Shown here: positions 11,353-22,751 of the stretch, piece by piece | Position numbering within the stretch: position 1 is the first letter of the stretch | How the letters are laid out: the number at the start of each line of letters is the position of its first letter | Assembly (NCBI GenBank): GCA_025267735.1 | Contig: CM046297.1 | Location: forward strand, 16,704,011 to 16,768,010 | Direction: 5' to 3' | DNA from: Mactra quadrangularis | Taxonomy: Eukaryota > Mollusca > Bivalvia > Venerida > Mactridae | Length of the DNA stretch: 64,000 bases | Made by a program: the position numbers and the translations under genes | The notes under the pieces: model-generated | The model's input: only the letters and a program-made list of their open reading frames with translations | Told to the model about the DNA's origin: nothing | The model's database searches: none

Positions 11353-11738
11353 TAGCTATTAAGTACCATATAAAAATGTGCTATTTACCATGCACAAAAG
11401 AATATGGACAATCAGATCATAGAACTAAGTCTGGCTAGGGTGCTAATTACATGCATGAAGTCGAATTTGAATATTGAAAAACCTTGGTTTGCTTGTATTA
11501 TGATTATATTAATGACTAATAAAATGTACTATGACTTTTGTTGTTGTTTACATGAGAAGTGAATGTATTTGTTGTAAATCATTGATTAATGTAACAAAAA
11601 TGTAACAGATTTGATTATAAAAGCCAGCTTATTTATTATTTGTACTGCATATAGAAGTTGTCATGATGGTTTAAAGTAACATGTTTTGTGACTGATGATT
11701 TTCCTTGACTTTATATTTATTAGCATGATGTTATTATT

Positions 11739-12030
11739 AGTCAGATTTTTCAACGAAAATATTTAGTTAATAGTTTGGCGAAACACAGGCGGGCGGTTGG
11801 GCATCCAGTGTCGTTAACAATTGCGTTAAAGTTTTCAATTTAGCTGATATTTCTGCCATTTATTGTCAGATCTTTATGACACTTCATACAATGATAACAT
11901 ACCATGTGATGAACAGAATTAGAAAGTAACAACAACTCCAACTTGCTTTGTTATGGATTATTTCCCAAAGTGATTTTTGTGTTAAAGATTTTAAATCTGG
12001 CTTTAATGTGTCCACATTACATTTCTTGTT
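11739..12030 (+). mobile_element. Helentron-like family 2, single-unit copy
   Basis: It starts AGTCAGATTTTTCAACGAAAA and ends AAATCTGGCT, hairpin AATGTG/CCACATT, TTTCTTGTT. The 12-bp start and its inverse near the 3' end are the subterminal inverted repeats. One monomer lies between. Confidence 0.8.
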
Positions 12031-12408
12031 GTATCATGCATTCAGAATGTTTTCTAAATATTGTGTTGTATTTTTTTATTTTTGAAATAGATGATAAAAT
12101 TGGGCGTACCGACAATGTAAATGATAATATTTTCCTAGTTATTTTCTTTTTTATAATAAACATTTTTTTTTGTCAACTGGGTTGTGTAAAAATGATGTTT
12201 TTAACTTTTTATACATGTAGTATACAGTGTATAATGTATATTTTATGTTGTAATGATATAACTTAAACCACTTTTAAACTTCTTAAATAGTTCATGCATT
12301 TGAATAATTTTACTTTTCCAATGTATTTTTCTGCGCAGTTGATAATGCAATTAAGTTTTCAGAATATCCCAATGTTTTCTGACTGATTTTTGATCAGCTG
12401 AAGTGTTT
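12031..12408. other. AT-rich spacer, nothing recognised
   Basis: The longest frame (to 12266) is dominated by Phe, Ile and Cys codons from poly-T sequence and carries no recognisable domain. Confidence 0.4.
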
Positions 12409-12724
12409 AGTCGGATTTTTCAAACGAAAAAAACAGCTAACAGTTTAGCAAAACACGGGCAGGCTTGGGCGGTCAAGCAACTGGTGTTGTTAATAATTGC
12501 CATAAAGTTTTTTCTTTACCATAAATTTTTGCTATTTACAGTCAGATCTTAATGAAATTTCATACAATGATAACAGTTCATGTGATGAACAGAATTAGAA
12601 AGTAACCACAGCTCTACCTGCTTCTATTATTCAATTTGATTATTTCCCTTTGTAATTTTTGCATTTTAGTTTTTAAATCAGGCTTTATTCGCATCAATGT
12701 GGTTTTCACATGACATCTCTTGTT
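12409..12724 (+). mobile_element. Helentron-like family 2, single-unit copy
   Basis: It starts AGTCGGATTTTTCAAACGAA and ends AAATCAGGCTTT, hairpin AATGTGG/TCACAT, ATCTCTTGTT. It is more diverged than the 11739 copy. Confidence 0.75.
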
Positions 12725-13992
12725 ATATAATAACATTAATTGATTTGGCTTTCTTTATAGCTATATTTGAGCTAGTTATCGAACAAAAAACAACTGTTAC
12801 TACAGTATTATTTTGGTTGGTTAGAAATTTAATTTAAGGCTCATTCTTGCTAAAGCTGGATATATCCTTTCTTCAAAATGTGACAAAACCTCTTCCTGTT
12901 CAGAAACTATTGACCTCTTAGTCAAAACTATAGAACTGATTAGAATACTGTACAGGAAAAAACATAATTTTGTAAGAACATGTATGAATTTCTGATAAAT
13001 TGCCTCTCCTCTTGTAATACAATACCCTGAACAGTTTAACTTCTTTTAATATTATTGTAAACCAGGTTGACTTATGAAGAACAATGAGGGTGTGTAGTTT
13101 CAAATTATTAGTTATCTATTGACATAAAATACAGCCTGAAAATACAGTTGCATTACATTCAAAACTTATTCAATAAAACAAAAAAAAATACAAGAAATCT
13201 ACGTGTACAGTAGCTCTATCAATAATATAAAAGTATTAAATTCTAATGAGCCAACATGATATCTTATACTCTAAATTCGCGACAAATACCACCAACGATA
13301 TCAAAAATGTTTAAATTAAAGCAATGTTGTAACAGTACCGAAAGTTTGGTTAAACCTAAAACAAAACTGAAGTAAAAACATGTAAATTACAATCTTTCCG
13401 TAAAAATACAAGATCTGAAATAAATTTAACTCACAAGGCTTAAATGATTCTGTTAATAATCATAGACAACGTACGCCAATGATAATATTCTAAACATACG
13501 AGTGAACCAAACCCAGAACAAGAAATGACAGTAAAACAATGTATATGTGTACTTAAAAAGGCAATATTCGCGCCAACTGCGCATATTTCACTGAATACAT
13601 AAAATCTTTACCACTAAATCCCTAGATACCAGAGAGCTGTCATTTTATTTCTACAATAAAAATAGCTACGCACGTAAATTCAACAATTCCCGTGCAGTAC
13701 ACTGATATGAACTTTATAAGTTTAAATACAGTTACACTACGTTATGCATAAACTAATAAAATAAAATAACTACATAATGTTACGGCTACCTACATCTGTA
13801 CACATAATTATATATTATACACCAATAACTAAAACCTAGGTAACATTATTTATAAATGTATGCTTGTTGTAAATTAATCATTCAATTACTGCTATTCCCC
13901 TCCTGAGAATTTACAAAACAAGTATATTATTGCAGGCCCACATCAGTTTGTAAGCATCCGCTATATCTCTTTGCTCTGCTATTCAAGTTTTT
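12725..13992. other. AT-rich intergenic sequence, nothing recognised
   Basis: No gene, RNA or element end is recognised on either strand. Confidence 0.4.
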
Positions 13993-14235
13993 AGCTGGAT
14001 TTTTCAAGGGGGGTCTGTTGTCAATAACAATTGCGTTAAAGTTTTTCTTTACCATATACTTCTGCCATTTATTGTCATCTTTATGAAACTTTATACAATG
14101 ATGGCATATGATGTGATGAACGGAATTAGAAAGTAACCACAACTCGACCTGACTTTATTATTGAGTATTTCCCTTTGTAATTTTTGCGTTTAAGTATTAA
14201 AATCCTTAATGTGGTTTGCACATTACATTTATTGT
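13993..14235 (+). mobile_element. Helentron-like family 2, internally shortened copy
   Basis: It starts AGCTGGATTTTTCAA, contains AACAATTGCGTTAAAG and GATGTGATGAACGG, and ends with hairpin AATGTGG/CACATT and TTTATTGTTT. Part of the 5' module is deleted. Confidence 0.7.
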
Positions 14236-14439
14236 TTGAAGTTTTAGTTTGGTTTAGTTTAGTTTGGGTATGGGAGTATGGCAAACACTAATTTTTGGCC
14301 TGGTATTTGACTTTTTGGAAGGGGTTTTTACATAAGAAAGGGGATATTTTCTGATAGAAGGTGGGAATTTTTATAAGGTATTTAATTCGGGGAGGATGTT
14401 AATTGGGGATTATTAAGATTCCGATAATGTTTGTTTTTG

Positions 14440-14660
14440 TTTGGAAGGTCGTCAGTCAACATACTCACTGTTCCTGGAAAGGCTGACTTTGGATTTAGCT
14501 GTTATCTAACTACGTACTGCCCTACATAATTGAGAATCATTTGTAGGAGGGAGAATGGCCGTAGAAATAATTTCATGACCAAGCTCTGCGAAAGTATGCC
14601 GCATCTGGAAACCAAACCCATGACCCCTCGTGTTATCCACTGTGCTAGCTGGGCGACTTA
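14440..14660 (-). mobile_element. tRNA-derived SINE, family A
   Basis: Read on the minus strand it carries the A box (CCCAGCTAGCACAGTGGATA), the B box (GGGTTTGGTTTCC), the GGCCATTCTCCCTCC body and the AATTATGTAGGGCAG block, and ends near CAGTGAGTATG. The distal tail is missing. Confidence 0.75.
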
Positions 14661-14763
14661 GACTCAGATAATGCCTTGTTTGATTAATCAGTTTACTGGG
14701 GTTTTGCAATGTTAATGCCCATGGTTTTTCAGGTGGGAGTTCAATGCTAAGAAGAGTGATAAA

Positions 14764-14790
14764 TGGGGGGGGGGGTCAGGGGGGGAGACT
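14764..14790 (+). repeat. G-tract pair
   Basis: Runs of about 11-12 G and 7 G are separated by TCA. The tract is prone to slippage and could form a quadruplex. The run length in the assembly may be unreliable. Confidence 0.6.
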
Positions 14791-15082
14791 TGTCTTTTGG
14801 GGTGTTGATACATTTGTCTTAATTAGGTAAAACAACTTTTCCTGCAAGTCAGCCATCTTGGAATAATAGTGATCAGGGACTTCCTATAGCCTTGATGTAT
14901 AGGTGGGAATGGTAGCGGAAATGGCCGCCCTAAACAGACCACTAACCCCCATGGTGTAAAATTTCCTGCCCATGCCCCTCCCCTGTCCCTGATGCATGCT
15001 TGTCCGTGCTCCATGTCTATTCTAATTTCTTTCTTTTTCAGCATTTTGTTTTGTTATATTTTAATATTACCTTAGCTATAGT

Positions 15083-15180
15083 GTCATTTTACAAAATGTT
15101 TCTGTCTGGTTTCTCGTCTCGTGTTCTGTTTATTTCAGGTTGTGACTGATGTCTACGGATGAAGAAAACTAGAGAAGACT
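15083..15180 (+). repeat. First copy of a duplicated acceptor-plus-exon-like segment
   Basis: The segment TTCTGTCTGGTTTCTCGTCT ... TTATTTCAG, followed by GTTGTGACTGATGTCTACGG, is about 75% identical by eye over 70 bp to 15690-15760. In the matching frame it hits TGA after seven codons. It may be a decayed duplicate of the exon-like segment at 15734. Confidence 0.4.
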
Positions 15181-15733
15181 AGAAAACTCCTGACGATTGT
15201 TCTTAGTGAAAATCAGACAACTTCATCCCAGACAAACATTCAACGGGTCATATCACAAAAATCTTTCAGCAAAAAACTTCGAAAATTTGATTAAAAAAAA
15301 TTCATAAAATGTTATTTGTATTAAATATAAAAAGTATAATTAACGTATAATAGTGTTGGTCCATAACTAATGAATGTAGTATTGATTTAAAGTTTATTTT
15401 AATATTTGGGACAAACTCACAGCATTGATGAAAATTTTATTTTAATTGTCTGACCAATTGATTTTTGTTGTAAGATTTTTGGTATCATGACCACGGCCTT
15501 ATGTGGATAAGCACTGAGTTCCAGTATCCAAAATATGACTATAACCATTTGACCTCAATTATGGATCAAATATGTCTTCAATAGAATATGACTTGAACCA
15601 GGAACTTCTTTGTTGCCAATGTCAAATTTTGACTTTTTATTTTATATCTGACCTTACTGTAAATTTTGATTAAATGAAACCATTATGTGACATTTTCTGT
15701 TTGGTTTGTTGTCCCGTATGTTTTATATTTTAG

Positions 15734-15802
15734 GCTGCAACTTGTGTCTATGGATCAAAATCTAATAAGGAAAGAAGAAATCTCTTTGAGTTTGTTTTAA
15801 AA
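15734..15802 (+). other. Exon-like 69-bp segment of unknown origin
   Basis: A frame of exactly 23 codons (beginning AATCVYGSKSNKERR) is preceded by a pyrimidine-rich stretch ending TTTTAG and followed by the donor-like GTAAAT. It is homologous to the broken segment at 15140. It could be an exon of an unseen upstream gene or of the 5' part of the gene at 19-30 kb. No joining exon was recognised, so this remains uncertain. Confidence 0.25.
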
Positions 15803-15945
15803 GTAAATGGAAACATCGAGTTTAGATTTAAAAGATTCCCGTGGTAAGGAATAGAGATTATTTTATCAATTAGCATGTATGTTTATACAGAATCATCAGA
15901 TTTCTCAATTACTTATTGTTTAGGACATAACAGAACCTTAAAGAT

Positions 15946-16231
15946 AACCCAGGTCGATAACGCAGTTGGTAGCGCCCCAGGACTTGGAATCTTGTGTACT
16001 GAAGGGGGTATTGGTTGGAATCCCACCCGGGGATGTTATACCCTTCCCTGAAAATTTGGCAATAACGTCAATTTACCTCCATTCATATGATAAATGGAGA
16101 AGTTTCAGCCTTGTTGAAGGGTAGGTGAGTGCTGGTTATAGACAAGGGTCCAGGAAAGCTAGGTTAGGTGCGCTGGACTCTGTAAAATGATCTAAATTGT
16201 GACACGGCGTTAAACTTAAAAAACAACCAAG
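15946..16231 (+). mobile_element. tRNA-derived SINE, family B, full length
   Basis: The tRNA-like head has an A box (CGATAACGCAGTTGGTAGCG) and a B box (GGTTGGAATCCC). The body contains ATACCCTTCCCTGAAAATTT, GACAAGGGTCCAGGAAAGCT and ACACGGCGTTAAAC. It is flanked by an imperfect 12-14 bp duplication, AGAACCTTAAAG (15932) and AGAACATTAAAG (16232), typical of target-primed insertion. Related copies lie at 26570, 56840 and, more diverged, 57700. Confidence 0.8.
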
Positions 16232-16547
16232 AGAACATTAAAGTTAAATTTATTCAACTGTCAGTGGTGCAATCCTTGCCTCTGATTTAAATATTGGAAC
16301 TTGCACTACAAAATACATGTATGTACATAAGTATTTCCTGCAGTACCACCGTACTTCTTTACTCACAATCTATGAAAATAGATATCTATATTTCTGTACG
16401 GGAATTGTAAAACAAGATTTGAGCATATAAATCAGCAGGGTTTATTTATGCCCCACTGACAGTGGAATAAAATTTAACAATAAGCAATAGTTCTGATCTG
16501 CTGAATAAATCATTTCAGACAGTTTTTGATGATCCTTGCTTATATTG
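16232..16547. other. Intergenic spacer, nothing recognised
   Basis: AT-rich sequence without a supported feature. Confidence 0.4.
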
Positions 16548-16865
16548 AGCCGCCAGGCTAGCTCAGTTGATAGCTACTGATCAAGGGGTTGTGGGCTCGA
16601 TTCCTGGCGGGCATACTTTTGTGGAGTTTGGTCATGAAGTTATTTTTACGGCTATTCTCCCTCGGACCAATAATTCTTAATTATGTAGGACGGTTGTTAG
16701 TCACTGATGAAAGTATGTGCTTAGTAGTTGGTTTACGCGTAAATCCAGAGATTCAGCCTTTCCAGGAGTGAGTACTGACTAACTTGACTCAGAGTAGCTT
16801 GACTGCCATTATATGACCTATACAATGTGTTGCTATGGCATTAAACCCTACAAAAAACTAACATC
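16548..16865 (+). mobile_element. tRNA-derived SINE, family A, full length
   Basis: It has the head GCCGCCAGGCTAGCTCAGTT, B box GGGCTCGATTCC, body GGCTATTCTCCCTCGG and AATTATGTAGGACGGTTG, and tail GCATTAAACCCTACAAAAAAC. The A/B box spacing is shortened by a small deletion. Confidence 0.85.
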
Positions 16866-17064
16866 AAATAGTTATCTTACAGATTGATCATCAGATGATA
16901 TCAACTGGATATAACTATACTAGCATTTAATGATACCATGTTTTGTAGGGCACTACATCTACAGAGAAAGGTGAGATTGTTTTTATTTATTCATTTTTGT
17001 CTTTTACACTCATTTTCAATAAGTAGGCGCCAATTGCATTTTCGCTTGTCGTCGCTATGTCGAG

Positions 17065-17602
17065 TAGTGCTGCAACGATTCACCGGAAAGTCGATTCGAT
17101 GCGATTCGATACTTTTTTTTTCGATTCGATTTTTTTCGATTCGATTCTTTTATAAATACAATTTACTACAAATATGCATTTATACACATATTTGAGCTTA
17201 AAACTAAATAATATTATTTAAATTAAAGTGTTACTAAAATTGGATAACACAAAACTCGAAATCTGATAATTTTTTTATATTTGCTTTATTCAAGTACGAA
17301 ATGGATTGGGTACGAATGTAAAGGTCGCGAAAATGTATTATTAATGTAATATCGAACCGAGTTTCTATTCATGCTACATAAAATCGTAATAGAAATTTAA
17401 CAGAAATGTCACAAAGTGAAACCCAGTTTCACTGTCAACGTATACTTTGACTTTTAGGTGCGCCTTTGCTTTTATCGTTTTAACTTATGTAGACACTTTT
17501 AAAAGTCAGTATCGAATCGAAACTCGCGGGTCCCGAATCGAAATCGAATCGGCACCCTTGCAATCGAGTTTCGATGTATCGAATCGAATCGTTGCAGCCC
17601 TA
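17065..17602. mobile_element. hAT-type MITE, 538 bp
   Basis: A perfect 8-bp target duplication ATGTCGAG lies at 17057-17064 and 17603-17610. The ends are TAGTGCTGCAACGATTC and, on the minus strand, TAGGGCTGCAACGATTC (16 of 17 match). The subterminal regions are rich in TCGATTCGAT and its complement in mirrored arrangement, which resembles clustered transposase binding sites. There is no transposase frame. Confidence 0.9.
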
Positions 17603-17610
17603 ATGTCGAG

Positions 17611-18991
17611 AGCTTACTCATTGTAATAAATGTAAAATGTGTAAGTCATTTATCTAACATATATACCTAAGGATGTTGGAACAGCAATTAATTCTTTTAA
17701 TTATGTGCATATGTTTTGGAAAGTAAAAATTTAATGTTACATTTTGTAAGGTTCGCTACTGTCGTTGGTGCAGTTTCATTAATTCAACGATATGTTGTGT
17801 GATAATCAACACATACCTGCATGTTAATGTGTGATAATTTGTAAGTATGGACATATGTTTCTTGGAAATTACCGGCCATTGTGTTTGCAAGCCTACTTTT
17901 GCCAACTTATTGAGCTTTAATTGAGTGTCGCCGAAATTATGTGTTTTACGCCTCTATCACTGCCGTAGCATAATATGAAATAGAATGAAGTTTATATGAG
18001 GTACTTATAATGCTTTGAACAACATCTGGTCTTAATTGAAACAAAATATACAACTTTTCTGTAATACAAGGCCATTTCATCACAGTATCATTATTTTTGT
18101 CATTTCTTTTTTCGCGCAATTTTTAGAGTGCAAGGATCGTTACAACCTTAATATGTAACATGCTATAAACAACGGTAATATTCGTCATTCACAATAACAT
18201 CAATCTCATTTGAATGTATTTATTAACATTATTTTCTTTTGGTATAATTTGTAAAATTACATTGAAATTCTCCAATATACCTGGCAACACAGACAAGATC
18301 TATATACGTGGCTATGAAGTCTTCCTCATACGCTAGTCTGTAAATTTATGAGTGCATCTTTTGTTGGATGGCTTTCTGCTCTCACCTTCTCTCTAATATA
18401 ATGAATTGTCGTACATTTGTTGGTTGTTCCGTCACTGGAGCGGCATCTGTTGTTGTTTCTTTATACAGTTTATATGCCAACTTGTCAGTGTTTTCTAGGA
18501 GCTAGGAAAGTTATGGGAGGGACTTTTATAGGACTACTGTCAGTGTTTGCATTTTCATTGCTATTCAAGTTTTGATATTTTGGTACAAAGATTTAAAGTA
18601 TTTTATATTCATTATCAAATAAAAACGATTTGATTCTTCTGTATATCTATGCCCAATAATTTTGTACATTACACCAGGTACTAAATTAAAAAAAGGTGTA
18701 GCTGTAGAAACATGATAAAATTGTAAAAGAAAACTTTCTGTCAAACAGAATATGCATATAATTAATACAAATACATAGACAACCCTGTAGATTAACATCT
18801 TATTGAACTTCTTTTGCTTCCTGTTGCTGAGTAATTAAGATCTCTCTCTGGGGTATTGTTTTATAAATGAAAGGTTTAAGTTGTGGTGTGGCGCAAAAAA
18901 GTAAAATAGGTACAATCTATTAAAACTGTACATTGTAGTTTATATCTCAGCCAACCCTTGCTTGAATAATTTATCTTTTTGTTACTTTCAG
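17611..18991. other. Region upstream of the C2orf81-like gene
   Basis: AT-rich. A promoter would be expected in or beyond this stretch, but no TATA box with a credible start site and no CpG-rich island is visible. A pyrimidine tract ending TACTTTCAG (18983-18991) suggests that the first coding exon has an upstream, non-coding 5' exon not identified here. Confidence 0.4.
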
Positions 18992-19159
18992 AATGTCAGT
19001 GTTAATTGTTTGGTAACTGAAATGTGGATATTTCAATAATTAAACAATGTCTAAAGAAGCAGTATCAAAATCCAGGGCAGCAGGTGGTAAACCACCTGCT
19101 GCCCAGACACCAGTTGTTTCACATGAAATTGTTCCTGGAAAGTTTTATGATCATGACTG
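18992..19159 (+). CDS. C2orf81: C2orf81 homolog, exon 1 (start codon at 19047)
   Basis: The acceptor is TACTTTCAG at 18983-18991 and the donor is GTGAGT at 19160. ATG at 19047 is preceded in frame by TAA, so the start is well defined. It encodes 37 residues plus two bases (phase 2): a basic Ser/Lys/Ala/Pro-rich start, then HEIVPGKFYDHD. Bases 19075-19104 form a perfect 13-bp hairpin with a 4-base loop, within codons for RAAGGKPPAAQ. Confidence 0.75.
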
Positions 19160-19975
19160 GTGAGTATTATAATGATAAAGTTCTTGGAACTTATACCACC
19201 CTGAATAGGGATGTTTAATAGTACAGTAAAGACCACTTTAGTTTTTTCAAAATCATGCGATTTTTGACAATTATTAAGGCCCAAATGCTTAATTTGTGAA
19301 CAAAAGGGTCTAGAACTCTAACAGTTAAGATGACTATACTATTATACAACATGCATGCATCAAGATATTCCATTGGTTAGCTAGATAGCAAGGTTTTGTG
19401 GCATTACTGACCATTACATAATGATAACTTAATGTAATAATTTCTTTGCTTTATTCAATCAATCAATAACCAAAGGCAAGTTCATCTTGATTTCTGAGAA
19501 CCATGATTAAAGGGCTTTTATTGATTGTCCCTTTTGTTAAATATATATAGACTTATAGTTTGTTGTGGTATCAAAAAGTGATGCTTAAATTATGTATGCA
19601 GTGTTACAGATAATGCTGCCTAAGTTGACATTATGGAGATAATGATGTCTGGTTTTTTAACTGAAATAGTGCTGATTGGTAGCGAAATGTTTCAATGCCA
19701 TCTTCTCACTGATTGAATGGGTTTATGTACAAGCCCTGCTACTGACTATGGCACTTTACTTTACAAAGCTGGCAATTATTTACGGAAGTAAGAGTTTAAT
19801 AAAGTACTGGTACATCCAAGGAATGATGTTTATTGGAGAGCTTATTGTTTCAATGAGTATAAAAAAACACCACTCAGTTACAATAGCATGGAAAATTAAG
19901 AACATAATCTGAGTTGTTGCTTTCTTTGTATAAAAGAATAATGTATTCAAAGTTGTTCTATATTTTTTATTGTAG

Positions 19976-20138
19976 GAAAGTAATGGTAGATCGTGATAGT
20001 TCAGAGGATTTTGTTGAAGAAATTGTTGATGATTTGATAGGAGTTACACTTGATAAATGGTTTGATTTATACATACAAAAACAAGTTATACCATTTACTG
20101 TATCTGAAGCTAAAGATGCCATACTTAGCATTAGAGAG
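19976..20138 (+). CDS. C2orf81: C2orf81 homolog, exon 2
   Basis: The acceptor is TTTTTATTGTAG and the donor is GTAATA. The first base completes the Trp codon split by the preceding intron (TG|G). It encodes 54 further residues, an acidic amphipathic segment (SSEDFVEEIVDDLIG) followed by FDLYIQKQVIPFTVSEAKDA. This is the most conserved-looking part and the main basis for the family call. It ends in phase 0. Confidence 0.75.
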
Positions 20139-20742
20139 GTAATACTTAGTTGTTTTTTAAATACACTGTAGTATAAGAGTATTCATTTAAGGCAGACATG
20201 AAAACTATCTTAATAAAAATGTACTGTGAATTTAAAGATGCAATAAACATGTCAAACCATTTTGCTTTATAAGGCAACAACAAATTGATCATTTGTTTGT
20301 TGGATTTACCACAACTAAAACATTGAAAAATGAAAACAAAAGTTTACTTACAAAAGTTCAGAAAAAGTCTTCCTATGTGACTCATATCTATTAATTTACT
20401 ATATCTCAAGGACCACAACAGAAATAAGAGTTTATGCTTATCCTTTTTTTGTAAAAATATATCTAAATCTAAATCTACTCTCAAACTTTGACTTTTTACC
20501 ACATCAAATTTTTAGAATAGTCTTTTTTGACAGGAGTAAAATCTGCAACCGTAGCATACAGGAATTTACTGTACATTCTAAGTAGACTTAAAGTTTTGAA
20601 ATGATCTGTTACTATAAGCCTAACCTTAAAATCTTCGAGGACACTATATTCTGCTGCATACCAAATGGCAAAATACTGTGATAAGTTGTGTGTTTTAGTA
20701 TAGAGGTGATATTCTCACCATCATTTATAGAATGTTTATTCA

Positions 20743-21034
20743 GCCCGCCCGGCTAGCTCAGTCAGTAGCACACAAGTCTACTGATTGATGGGTCATAGGT
20801 TCATTCTCTTGATAAGCTTTGTCATGAAATAATTTCTATGACCATTCTCCCTCCTACCACTGATACTTAAACATGTAGGGCAGTAGTCAGTCACTGACAG
20901 AAGTATGTGCCTAGTAGTTGGTTAACAGCTAAATCCAGAGATTTAGCCTTTCCAGGAACAGTGAGTAGGTGGACTGACTGCCGTGATATAACCTATACAA
21001 TGTGTTGCTACAGCGTTTAACCCAACGCGAAAAA
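20743..21034 (+). mobile_element. tRNA-derived SINE, family A, in a C2orf81 intron
   Basis: A perfect 12-bp target duplication AATGTTTATTCA lies at 20731-20742 and 21035-21046. The head is GCCCGCCCGGCTAGCTCAGT, the B box is weak, and the body and tail are family A. It lies between exons 2 and 3, the interval in which one exon is missing. Confidence 0.9.
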
Positions 21035-21300
21035 AATGTTTATTCACATGTATCTTAGTTGAACATTTTACAGATGTCTAAGTCACAGACAATAATGACC
21101 TGAGATAGATTGATTGCATGTACACTGTTTTTAAATGTTTATATTCATTCTAATGAATGAAATAAATGTTTTCAAACTGTGAGACATGTCGTGTCGGAGG
21201 CCAGTATGTGAAAGCTTTATTCTAGTTGAACTGTTGAATGATTCTTATTGTATAAAGGTACTGTTATGTCTCTATCACAAAGTTTATGTATATCCAACAG

Positions 21301-21448
21301 AACCTGATCCAGCAGAGACAGATTGTTGGGCCTAAGGTTCAGTACCTAGAACATATATACTAAGTCCTATACCAGAACCTATAGAAGAACCTGAGGAGAA
21401 TCAAGAAGAAGTCAAAGAGGGAGATATGGAGCAACAAACAGCTGAAAA
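21301..21448 (+). CDS. C2orf81: C2orf81 homolog, exon 3 with in-frame stop
   Basis: The acceptor is TATATCCAACAG and the donor is GTAAGA. The frame that joins exon 4 reads PDPAETDCWA, stop, GSVPRTYILSPIPEPIEEP and then a Glu-rich run. The vertebrate family, as I recall it, has TDSWAQGSVP here, so TAA (21333-21335) probably replaces a Gln CAA by one transition. The exon begins in phase 1, which does not fit exon 2. Confidence 0.65.
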
Positions 21449-22328
21449 GTAAGAACATTGAGTGGGCGTGGCCATGTGTTAGTGGTTACAAAACTGATCA
21501 CATTATAATCATTGGATAGCCAGCTTTCAGTTGGTTTAGATCGCATCTAAAAACCTACCTCATAGTTTATTTAAGATAAAAACATTATTATACTAGCTTA
21601 ACGGCGGCTAATATATTCCATGTTGCAATTTTGTTTCCAGAGGCATCACATAAAAACATATAAGTGCTACAAAGTGGTTATTTTGTCATATTATCATCTC
21701 ACAGGGCACTTGCAAAAATACAATTGTGCAACATTTTAATCATTTGTAGTGCAATTGCCCAAAGAAGGGCAAAACAGAGGTAAAGCCCTTATCAATGCAG
21801 CACCTAATGTGGCCCTAACTCAGTTGGATCCATGTCCAGCCATTGCATGTCCAGCCTATGCTATCAGCACTTTAAATATCCTAAAACAAATTTCACATAT
21901 TTATGATTGACCGATGTCTTAGCTGAATGATATACTATATGCAGAGGGCCACCAAAGATATTCAAGTTGATTTATACATATATATGCAGGGTTGTAGACA
22001 ACTGCTTTAAGTACTCCACTTACAAAATGCACAGTTTTTCGTAGCAGGTGTGGCCATGGGGTTACAATGTTAGAATGGTAATCATTGGATAGCCCTCTCC
22101 CATCTAAAACCTACACTTTTGTTTCCTTGAGCAAGATACTTTATCCGAGTAGCTCAGTATGAGGGACCAGGAAGTGACTTGAAAGTGATAAATCTAATGT
22201 GTAAGGACTTGTTTAACAATCAAGCTAAAATAAATTAGTATAAACTAAACTTAGAAAATTCATTTAAAAATGTCAAATATTTGTTTTTGTTTGAATGTTA
22301 CCATTAACTTGATATTTATAATTTACAG

Positions 22329-22389
22329 AGATGTAGTTGTAGAAGAGGATGTTGAATTAGAAGATCATGTATCAGAACATGAAGCTAAG
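22329..22389 (+). CDS. C2orf81: C2orf81 homolog, exon 4
   Basis: The acceptor is ATTTACAG and the donor GTTACT is weak. The exon joins exon 3 in phase (AA|A) and encodes an acidic stretch, DVVVEEDVELEDHVSEHEAK. It ends in phase 0. Confidence 0.6.
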
Positions 22390-22428
22390 GTTACTATATG
22401 CTTGTAAAACGTAACAATAGACTATATT

Positions 22429-22751
22429 CGGAATTCAAATATTTGGATTTTCTTCTCTGATAAAAACAAACTTTCACAGTTTAGTAGTCTCTTCATGAAT
22501 TTTGTCACTTGCCCGACCGATTTTATGCAGTTGTCCATGGACGTGATTCGTGACTAGCAATCACTTGCCCGACAGTGGGAAGTCATTTGTCCCGGACGTC
22601 GGGCTATCCAATTTGTCTAGCCCAGAGTTACACTGAAAACATGTGTACAAAGAACAATAGGCTTTAATCCATAGTTTGTGCTATTTAGCAAATTTGTTAA
22701 ATGTTGTACCGCCTGTTCACGGACGTAAAAACCTATAAATTTGAATTCCGG
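22429..22751. mobile_element. MITE family with GGAATTCAAATA ends, copy 1
   Basis: The ends CGGAATTCAAATATTTGGAT and, on the minus strand, CGGAATTCAAATTTATAGGT are inverted repeats. The interior shares TGTACAAAGAACAA, GGCTTTAATC and TTGTACCGCC with copies 2 and 3. This copy has about 130 bp of extra sequence near 22490-22630. Confidence 0.65.
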
